This document shows positions 58,429-64,000 of a stretch of DNA of 64,000 nt, one piece after another. The stretch's first letter is position 1. The number at the start of each line of letters is the position of its first letter. The translations under genes were made by a program, and so were the position numbers. The notes under the pieces are model-generated. The model was not told the DNA's origin. It searched no databases and saw nothing but the letters and a program-made list of their open reading frames with translations. The DNA is from JAHEEL01 sp942491345 (GTDB taxonomy: Bacteria; Actinomycetota; Acidimicrobiia; Spongiisociales; UBA5794), in the NCBI GenBank assembly GCA_942491345.1, contig CALOAN010000042.1:88644-152643 (forward strand), written 5' to 3'.

Positions 58429-58878
58429 CTACAGAATCCAGAAGACGAGCCAACCGGCAGCCAGTCCGTAGAGGCCCGCAACCACGTCGTCCATCGTTAT
58501 CCCCACCGCACCTGGCAGCGATTCTGCCTGCTTTACGCCTGGGAGGATCTTGAAGATATCGGCGAGGCGAGCAGCCACAACGGCGATGAGCCACGGCCAC
58601 CCGGTGAGCCCGATGGCGGCAATCAGCGTGCCGGCAACTTCGTCGATGACGATCCACCCCGGGTCTGCATGGTCCCCTGCGAATGGTGAAGACGACCAGA
58701 GTGAGAGTGCGAAGGCAATGCCGAACGCGATAGCGCCGACCCACCAGGGATAACGCCACAAGAACAGCGAGATCACAACGGCGAGCGCGGCCCCGAACGT
58801 TCCCGCTCCGTTGTCGGACCCCCACACGCGCTGTGGGATGAGTCCGAGATAGAGCCCTGAGGCGATGAAACGGTGCAC
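58429..58878 (-). CDS. pgpA: Phosphatidylglycerophosphatase A
   Basis: 149 aa. Start GTG 58878 is supported by TAACCT ending 7 nt upstream; the open frame to 59205 is antisense to the nucleosidase gene. Motifs: DNGAGTFGAALAV, GWIVIDEVAGTLIA, RLADIFKILPGVKQAESLPGAVGITMDDVVAG, the PgpA family catalytic acidic residues. It dephosphorylates phosphatidylglycerol phosphate during phospholipid synthesis; about four membrane segments. Confidence 0.85.
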   Translation of the reverse strand: MHRFIASGLYLGLIPQRVWGSDNGAGTFGAALAVVISLFLWRYPWWVGAIAFGIAFALSLWSSSPFAGDHADPGWIVIDEVAGTLIAAIGLTGWPWLIAVVAARLADIFKILPGVKQAESLPGAVGITMDDVVAGLYGLAAGWLVFWIL

Positions 58879-58885
58879 GCGTGGG

Positions 58886-58891
58886 AGGTTA
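58886..58891 (-). promoter_or_regulatory. Candidate -10 box TAACCT, leaderless pgpA
   Basis: On the minus strand TAACCT ends 7 nt before GTG 58878 and there is no ribosome site. Confidence 0.45.
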
Positions 58892-58960
58892 GGGCGTCGC
58901 CGGGGAGGCCGTGGCTCGCTGAAGGTGACGGAACCGAGCGTGGTCTGCCAAGCTGGCGGC

Positions 58961-59713
58961 ATGCGTCGTCCCGTAGTGGTCATGTCTGCGCTTGCCGGCG
59001 AATTGGGGCTCCTGCGTGCGGCGATGACCGATGGTGACGAGGCCGAGGCAGGTGGGCATCGGTTCCGCGTCGGCTCCATCGGTGGGTGCGAGGTGGTGGT
59101 CACGTCTGTGGGTGTTGGCAAGGTCAACGCTGCGATGGTGGCGACGCTCGCAATCGACCACTTCGATCCACGTGAGATCGTGTTCACCGGGGTGGCAGGA
59201 GGCATCGACCCTGGGCTCGGGATCGGTGACGTTGTGGTGGCCGAACACGTGCTCCATCACGACACCGGAGTCTTCGGACCGGACGGATTCCGGATCTACC
59301 AATCGGGGCATGTTCCGTTCTTCAATCCGACGGCTGCAATCGGCTACCGACCGTCTCCCGGCTTGCTCGATCGCGTGCGGTCCGCCGCCGCCGACCTCCA
59401 CCTCCGCCCCGTGCTCGGCCGCGTGCCGAGCCTCGTGTTCGGAACGGTGGTGACTGGGGATCAGTTCATTCAGTCCGAGGAGGAACGCCGACGCCTGCAT
59501 GAGACACTCGGAGCTCACGTCGCCGAGATGGAGGGGGCCGCAGTGGCTCAGGTTGCGGGGCACCTCGGCGTCGACCACGTTGTGATCAGGGCTGTTTCCG
59601 ACCGAGCTGGCGCCGATTCCGCCATCGATTTTGCTCGCTTCCTCGATGAGGTGTCGGTCAACTCGTCGAGCATCATCCTCGAGCTGCTCAAGTCGACTGA
59701 ACAGGGCCGGTAG
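58961..59713 (+). CDS. MTA/SAH nucleosidase or purine nucleoside phosphorylase-fold protein
   Basis: 250 aa. VVVMSALAGELGLLRAAM, VGVGKVNAAMVATLAID, GVAGGIDPGLGIGDVV, EMEGAAVAQVAGHLG (catalytic Glu) and IRAVSDRAGADSAIDF (catalytic Asp) are the MTAN signatures. It cleaves methylthioadenosine, adenosylhomocysteine or a futalosine relative. A longer insert after HHDTG (residues 105-125) may alter specificity. Divergent from pgpA. Confidence 0.87.
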   Translation: MRRPVVVMSALAGELGLLRAAMTDGDEAEAGGHRFRVGSIGGCEVVVTSVGVGKVNAAMVATLAIDHFDPREIVFTGVAGGIDPGLGIGDVVVAEHVLHHDTGVFGPDGFRIYQSGHVPFFNPTAAIGYRPSPGLLDRVRSAAADLHLRPVLGRVPSLVFGTVVTGDQFIQSEEERRRLHETLGAHVAEMEGAAVAQVAGHLGVDHVVIRAVSDRAGADSAIDFARFLDEVSVNSSSIILELLKSTEQGR

Positions 59714-59743
59714 CGGCTCGCGACTCGGGCATCCGATCTGTGG

Positions 59744-59749
59744 CAGAAT
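59744..59749 (+). promoter_or_regulatory. Candidate -10 box CAGAAT before ilvE
   Basis: CAGAAT ends 6 nt before ATG 59756; the first base departs from TAnnnT. Confidence 0.3.
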
Positions 59750-59755
59750 CGGGGG

Positions 59756-60670
59756 ATGCAGCCCACCACGTACATCTGGATGGACGGCGAGCTCGTCGCT
59801 TGGGACGACGCGACCGTCCACGTTCTCGCCCACGGACTCCACTACGGCACCGGTGCCTTCGAAGGCATCCGCGCCTATGAGACGGACTCCGGCACGGCCG
59901 TATTCCGGCTAACCGAGCATACCGAGCGACTCGCACGGTCCTGCAAGGCCCTCGGGATCCCGGTCGATTGGACCGTCGACGATCTCGTGAAGGCGTCGAA
60001 GGAGCTGTTGTCGCTCAACGGCCTCACGTCCGGTTACATCAGGCCGCTTGTCTTCTATGGGACTGGTTCGATGGGGTTGAACCCGGCGGGCGCATCGGTT
60101 CATACGATCATCGCGACGTGGGAATGGGGTGCCTATCTCGGTGAAGAGGGTCTCGCGAACGGGATCCGCGTGAAGGTGTCTTCGTGGCGCCGGATCGGTC
60201 AGGACGCACTCATGCCGAACGCGAAACTGACGGGAGGCTACGTGAACTCAGTCCTGGCGAAACAAGAGGCCCTTCGCGGCGGCTACGACGAAGCGCTCAT
60301 GTTGAACTCGGAAGGATTTGTCGCTGAGGGGAGCGGCGAGAACCTCTTCGTCGTTCGCGACGGCGCCATTCGGACTCCGCCGGTGACTGCGGGAGTTCTC
60401 GACGGGCTCACCCGCGAGTCGGTGATGACCCTCCTGCGCGACGACGGATACGAGGTCGTCGAGATGAACATTGCTCGCACCGACTTGTACTACGCCGACG
60501 AGCTGTTCTTCACCGGCACCGCCGCCGAGGTGACCCCGGTACGTGAGGTCGACGACCGGATGGTGGGTGACGGACGTCCGGGCCCGGTGACGAAACGAGC
60601 TCAGCAGATGTTCATGGACACGGTCACCGGGAAGAACGAACGCTACGGAGACTGGCTCGAATACATCTGA
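59756..60670 (+). CDS. ilvE: Branched-chain amino acid aminotransferase
   Basis: 304 aa. VHVLAHGLHYGTGAFEGIRAY, the RPLVFYGTGSMGLNP strand, the PLP Lys in PNAKLTGGYVNSVLAK, EALMLNSEGFVAEGSGENLFVV and GTAAEVTPVREVDDR are class IV aminotransferase signatures of IlvE. It makes or degrades Leu, Ile and Val. Full length. Confidence 0.94.
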   Translation: MQPTTYIWMDGELVAWDDATVHVLAHGLHYGTGAFEGIRAYETDSGTAVFRLTEHTERLARSCKALGIPVDWTVDDLVKASKELLSLNGLTSGYIRPLVFYGTGSMGLNPAGASVHTIIATWEWGAYLGEEGLANGIRVKVSSWRRIGQDALMPNAKLTGGYVNSVLAKQEALRGGYDEALMLNSEGFVAEGSGENLFVVRDGAIRTPPVTAGVLDGLTRESVMTLLRDDGYEVVEMNIARTDLYYADELFFTGTAAEVTPVREVDDRMVGDGRPGPVTKRAQQMFMDTVTGKNERYGDWLEYI

Positions 60671-60714
60671 ACTGGCGCCTTCTACCATGACGGCGCAATC
60701 GAGCGAGTGGAAGC

Positions 60715-61212
60715 ATGGCACAACAGCCCAATATCGAACTGCGAGACTCTGATCACCCGCGCCCGGAAGCGGGCCCGAATCCGGAGCGACGCTGGACCCC
60801 AGACCGGCCCGGTGACGTCACCGGAACCGGTGTCCCATGGGGCGGCGCATTCGGAACTCCGGGACCCGATGCTGGATATGCCATCAAGCTCGCGGCCGGT
60901 CGCGAGTTGATCCTCGCCGATCACGAGCACCGGACCGACGCCAATCTGGCGGTAGCCGCCGTTGCTGCCGCTCGTGCCTCCATCGCTTCACGGGGGCCAA
61001 CGATGATCGATGTCGACGCGGCGATCGTCATCCTCGGCTACGACACCGAGAGCGACTTCGGAGCGGTCCGCGCGGCCGCAATCGCCGGTGCGGCCCACCA
61101 CCCGGAGCGTATCCGCCGGCTCGTGGCGGGGATCCCGATGGATGTTGTTGAAGACAGCGCCGACGGTTTGCGCAAGCGCGCCGCCGCCGGCGAATCGCTC
61201 ATCGAACTCTGA
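60715..61212 (+). CDS. Conserved-looking protein of unknown function
   Basis: 165 aa. The first 45 residues are hydrophilic and Pro-rich (PRPEAGPNPERRWTPDRPG), then a segment with VPWGGAFGTPGPDAGYAIKLAAG and a helical part (ANLAVAAVAAARASIASRG...AHHPERIRRLVAGIP). No known domain is recognised. It starts with a purine-rich GGAAGC site and lies 13 nt before the FAH gene, so it could be co-transcribed with it and gltX. Real gene likely because of spacing and unbroken codon use. Confidence 0.7.
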   Translation: MAQQPNIELRDSDHPRPEAGPNPERRWTPDRPGDVTGTGVPWGGAFGTPGPDAGYAIKLAAGRELILADHEHRTDANLAVAAVAAARASIASRGPTMIDVDAAIVILGYDTESDFGAVRAAAIAGAAHHPERIRRLVAGIPMDVVEDSADGLRKRAAAGESLIEL

Positions 61213-61225
61213 AACGGGGCAGCAC

Positions 61226-61990
61226 ATGAAGATCGTCAGGGTCGACACCGACGTCGACGACATCACCTACGGCGCGGTCGAGCCGGAAGGCATACGCATC
61301 TATCGCGGCACGCCCTTCGTCGCCTGGGAACCAACCGAGACGGTTGTCGGTTGGGAACATGCGCGCCTGTTGTCTCCCGTCATCCCGACCAAGGTTGTCG
61401 CCGTCGGGAAGAACTACGCCGAACACGCTGCAGAGATGGGCGGAGACGTCCCTGACTCGCCGGTCCTCTTCATGAAGCCACCGACGTCGGTGATTGGACC
61501 GCTCCAACCGATTCGTATTCCGCGGCAGGCCGACGAGGTACACCACGAGGCGGAGCTGGCCGTCGTCATCGGGAGTGTGACCAAGAACGTGGCCATTGAG
61601 GACGTCGGCCGGCACATCCTCGGGTACACCGCGGCAAACGACGTCACGGCCCGCGACCTCCAGCGTGCCGACGGTCAGTGGACCCGCGCCAAGGGCTTTG
61701 ACACGTTCTGTCCGCTCGGCCCCGCAATCGACACCGACCTCGACCCACAAGAAGGACTCGCTGTAATTTCCCGTGTCAACGGTGAGACTCGGCAGTCCGG
61801 TTCCACGGCAGATCTGGTGTTCGGCGTCGGCGAACTCGTGTCCTTCATCTCGTCCATCATGACCCTGCTCCCCGGTGACATTGTGCTGACGGGAACGCCA
61901 TCCGGTGTTGGCCCGATCGTGCCGGGAGACCGCGTCGAGGTCGAGATCGAAGGCGTGGGTGTGCTCATGAACCCGGTTGTCCAGGCATGA
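61226..61990 (+). CDS. Fumarylacetoacetate hydrolase family protein
   Basis: 254 aa. VAVGKNYAEHAAEMG, PVLFMKPPTSVIGP, HHEAELAVVIG (metal-binding Glu pair), YTAANDVTARDLQ (metal Asp) and VLTGTPSGVGPIVPGD are the FAH C-terminal signature. Members hydrate or hydrolyse acyl-ketones and catechol-derived diketo acids. Its ATGA overlap with gltX indicates coupled translation; the biochemical link is unclear. Confidence 0.9.
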   Translation: MKIVRVDTDVDDITYGAVEPEGIRIYRGTPFVAWEPTETVVGWEHARLLSPVIPTKVVAVGKNYAEHAAEMGGDVPDSPVLFMKPPTSVIGPLQPIRIPRQADEVHHEAELAVVIGSVTKNVAIEDVGRHILGYTAANDVTARDLQRADGQWTRAKGFDTFCPLGPAIDTDLDPQEGLAVISRVNGETRQSGSTADLVFGVGELVSFISSIMTLLPGDIVLTGTPSGVGPIVPGDRVEVEIEGVGVLMNPVVQA

Positions 61991-63435
61991 CCCGACGGGT
62001 GCGCTTCGCCCCATCGCCGACCGGCTACCTCCACGTGGGCGGTGCCCGCACGGCGCTCTACAACTGGCTCTTCGTTCGGTCACAGGGCGGAACGATGATC
62101 CTGCGGTCCGATGACACGGATGAACAGCGCAGCACGCCGGAGCACGCGGCCGACATCCTGGACTCGATGCGCTGGCTTGGCCTCGATTGGGACGAGGGAA
62201 TCGAGGTCGGCGGAGCTCACGGCGGATACCGTCAGTCGGGTCGCCTTGAGCGCTACCAGGAAGTCGCCGATCAACTCGTCGAAGAAGGCTCGGCCTACTA
62301 CTCGTTCGCGACCCCGGAACAACTCGACTCGTTCCGCAATGAGGCAAGGGCCGCCGGCACGGCCCCGTCCTACGACGGACGATTCGATCTCGATCAGGCA
62401 GCAGCGAAGGAGCGGATTGCGGCAGGGGAGCGACCGACCATTCGATTCAAGGTTCCACGTCCCGGCCGAACGACGTTCGAAGACGTCGTTCGCGGAGAAG
62501 TCACGTTCGAACACAATCAGGTAGATGACTTTGTCATCCTTCGTTCAGACCGCACACCGACCTATCACCTCGCGTCGACCGTCGACGACGTCGACTACGG
62601 AATCACCGACGTCATCCGCGGCGAAGACCTGCTCTCATCGACGCCGAAACACATCCTGCTCACCGAGGCGATGGGCGCGACTCCCGCCCGGTACGCCCAC
62701 TTGTCTTTGCTGATGGGTCCGGACGGGAAGAAACTCTCGAAGCGGCACGGGCACACGGCCATCAGCGCCTACCGAGAGGCAGGCTATCTTCCAGAGGCGC
62801 TCGTCAACTACCTGGCACTGCTCGGGTGGAACCCGGGCGACGACGAGACTGTGCTCCCACTCGGTGAAATGGTCAAGCGCTTCGACCTCGACACGGTCTC
62901 GAAGAACCCGGCGATCTTCGACACCGACAAACTCGAATGGATGAACGGTGTGTACATTCGCGAACTCGACCCGGGGGACTTCATCGAAGCGATTCTCCCA
63001 TCGATCGAGGCGAGCCTTGACCGGCCGCTCACCCTCGCTGATCGCCTCCGACTCGATGCGATCGCACCGCATGTGCAAGAACGCACCAAGCTGCTGAGCG
63101 AGGCAGCCGACCAGGTGCGGTTCCTTCTCGTCGATGAGGTCACGTTCGATGAAGCGTCGTGGAACAAGGTGATGACGAAGCCCGAGGTCGCAGGTGTTCT
63201 CGAGGCGGCCATCGAGCGTCTCAGCGCTCTCGAAGCGTGGGACGTCGCAGCAATCGAGGAGACGCTGCGAGCGATGATCGCCGCTCTCGAGATCGGCGCA
63301 GGCAAAGGATTCCAGCCGATCCGTGTTGCGATCTCCGGATCAACCGTCAGCCCGCCACTCTTCGAATCGCTGGAGGCACTCGGTCGGGATGAATCCCTTG
63401 ACCGGCTCAATCGTGCCCGAGCCGTCGTTTCATGA
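61987..63435 (+). CDS. gltX: Glutamyl-tRNA synthetase
   Basis: 482 aa. RVRFAPSPTGYLHVGGARTALYNWLF carries the HIGH-type motif, RSDDTDEQRS, YHLASTVDDVDYGITDVIRGEDLLSST and the KMSKS-type KKLSKRHGHTAI. A class Ib synthetase. With GatCAB in the same window it probably charges both tRNA-Glu and tRNA-Gln (non-discriminating), the latter then amidated. Confidence 0.96.
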   Translation: MTRRVRFAPSPTGYLHVGGARTALYNWLFVRSQGGTMILRSDDTDEQRSTPEHAADILDSMRWLGLDWDEGIEVGGAHGGYRQSGRLERYQEVADQLVEEGSAYYSFATPEQLDSFRNEARAAGTAPSYDGRFDLDQAAAKERIAAGERPTIRFKVPRPGRTTFEDVVRGEVTFEHNQVDDFVILRSDRTPTYHLASTVDDVDYGITDVIRGEDLLSSTPKHILLTEAMGATPARYAHLSLLMGPDGKKLSKRHGHTAISAYREAGYLPEALVNYLALLGWNPGDDETVLPLGEMVKRFDLDTVSKNPAIFDTDKLEWMNGVYIRELDPGDFIEAILPSIEASLDRPLTLADRLRLDAIAPHVQERTKLLSEAADQVRFLLVDEVTFDEASWNKVMTKPEVAGVLEAAIERLSALEAWDVAAIEETLRAMIAALEIGAGKGFQPIRVAISGSTVSPPLFESLEALGRDESLDRLNRARAVVS

Positions 63436-63815
63436 TCGCCGACGCGCAGATCACCTTTCTCCCATCAACTGATCTCGAACAGAGCCGGGCCTTCTATGAG
63501 GGGGTCCTTGGTTTTGAGCTTGTTGTCGACCAGGGCACCTGTCACATCTTTGCGGTCACCGACAGAGCGTTCCTCGGCACCTGCCAACGGGAGGCGGTTG
63601 AGGCGAGCGAAGGAGTCATCTTCACGATTGTGACCGACGATGTGGATCGCTGGTGTGCACGTGTTATTGACAGTGGCGCGCGAATTGAAGCCGGACCGGA
63701 ACACAACGCCCGCTATGGGATCTACCACGCCTTCCTGCGTGACCCCGACGGACACCGATTGGAGATCCAGCGGTTCGACGATCCAAACTGGTCCGTGGCG
63801 CCGCACGTCGGATAA
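63432..63815 (+). CDS. VOC/glyoxalase-fold protein
   Basis: 127 aa. FLPSTDLEQSRAFYEGVLGFELV, GVIFTIVTDDVDRWCARVID and YHAFLRDPDGHRLEIQRFDD match the beta-alpha-beta-beta-beta modules of the vicinal oxygen chelate superfamily. It could be a dioxygenase, lactoylglutathione lyase or resistance protein; metal ligands are only partly visible. Overlaps gltX by 4 nt. Confidence 0.83.
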   Translation: MIADAQITFLPSTDLEQSRAFYEGVLGFELVVDQGTCHIFAVTDRAFLGTCQREAVEASEGVIFTIVTDDVDRWCARVIDSGARIEAGPEHNARYGIYHAFLRDPDGHRLEIQRFDDPNWSVAPHVG

Positions 63816-63835
63816 CGAAGGTCAAGGCGCTCAGG

Positions 63836-63865
63836 TTGCCGATAGGCCACCTCGGGACGTATCCT
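63836..63865 (+). promoter_or_regulatory. tRNA promoter: TTGCCG, 18-nt spacer, TATCCT
   Basis: The -35 (63836-63841) and -10 (63860-63865) place transcription start at about 63872, just before the tRNA-Gln gene at 63876. It is the clearest two-part promoter seen in the window. Confidence 0.6.
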
Positions 63866-63875
63866 TGCCCGGCCT

Positions 63876-63947
63876 TCGGGGGTGGTGTAATTGGCAACAC
63901 ACCGGGTTCTGGTCCCGTCATTGGGGGTTCGAGTCCTCCCCCCCGAG
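63876..63947 (+). tRNA. tRNA-Gln(CTG)
   Basis: Acceptor TCGGGGG pairs perfectly with CCCCCGA; the anticodon loop is TTCTGGT (anticodon CTG) and the T loop is TTCGAGT with a GGGGG/CCTCC stem. The discriminator base is G and CCA is not encoded. The first pair of the anticodon stem is mismatched. Confidence 0.9.
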
Positions 63948-63975
63948 CCGGCGACTCTCTGAGTCGCCTACATAT

Positions 63976-64000
63976 GGCCCCGTCGTCTAGCGGCCTAGGA
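63976..64000 (+). tRNA. tRNA-Glu, 5' part
   Basis: GGCCCCGTCGTCTAGCGGCC matches the start of bacterial tRNA-Glu through the D loop; the window ends inside it. Confidence 0.8.

Noticed and set aside
58878..59205. Longer pgpA frame
   Set aside because: The extension is antisense to the nucleosidase and lies upstream of a good leaderless -10 box.

Overview
This 64 kb window is high-GC chromosomal DNA from an actinobacterium (Actinomycetota). The clues are nickel superoxide dismutase beside its processing protease, the order mnmA - MetE-like gene - ligA followed downstream by gatCAB, a two-subunit 2-oxoacid:ferredoxin oxidoreductase, succinylase-pathway lysine genes, an Asp-type MurA, many GTG/TTG starts, and many TAnnnT -10 boxes only 6-10 nt before a start codon, as in leaderless mRNAs. 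The exact class cannot be fixed from the sequence alone; a deep lineage such as the Acidimicrobiia is a guess. Most genes are tightly packed, with 1-17 nt overlaps.

Layout. 1-6.8 kb: a glycosyltransferase end, then three cell-wall-type proteins (SpoIID, L,D-transpeptidase, VanW) that carry the same DGDG-type repeat module, then a DUF3048 lipoprotein. 6.8-14.1 kb: amidase, korAB, DUF402, an AlkD-like protein, a methyltransferase and the divergent sodX/sodN pair. 14.2-20.5 kb (minus strand): murJ, a four-gene ABC exporter cluster and an EamA transporter. 20.6-26.8 kb: a bacterial microcompartment (BMC) locus. 26.8-32.5 kb: a lipoprotein, a large intergenic repeat array, a hydrolase, a Nudix-SixA fusion overlapping ppk, and a second RpiB. 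32.7-42.5 kb: murA, a NifU-like protein, meaB, an enoyl-CoA hydratase, a hydrolase, then cysteine desulfurase-mnmA-MetE-like-ligA. 42.8-51.5 kb: a YceI membrane protein, dapC-dapD-dapE and an ABC exporter. 51.5-58.4 kb: gatCAB and a tungstate-type transporter (tupBCA). 58.4-64 kb: pgpA, a nucleosidase, ilvE, an FAH-family protein, gltX, and tRNA-Gln followed by a partial tRNA-Glu.

The most notable system is the BMC operon at 21.4-26.8 kb. It encodes an RpiB-type isomerase, a DeoC aldolase and a CoA-acylating aldehyde dehydrogenase, all with N-terminal helices that look like encapsulation peptides. Six shell proteins accompany them: one BMC-H, two BMC-T and three BMC-P. This matches the poorly characterised sugar-phosphate-utilising (SPU) class. 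The inferred route is deoxyribose-5-phosphate to acetaldehyde plus glyceraldehyde-3-phosphate, with acetaldehyde oxidised to acetyl-CoA inside the shell. No phosphotransacylase or alcohol dehydrogenase lies in the window. The compartmental RpiB has Asp where the canonical catalytic Cys would be, while the second RpiB at 32 kb keeps the Cys. A divergent MerR/excisionase-like coiled-coil gene shares the promoter region.

Two repeat families run through the window and are not explained by genes. One consists of period-7 GAGACNN/GTCTCNN heptamer arrays that can form hairpins (14.1, 32.6 and 51.5 kb, with a single arm inside a coding sequence at 21.0 kb). The other is a G-rich family sharing the core GGGGGCGGCCTGGGA (5.4, 27.2-28.0 and 42.5 kb), including an array of about 72-nt period with perfect GGAA-loop hairpins.
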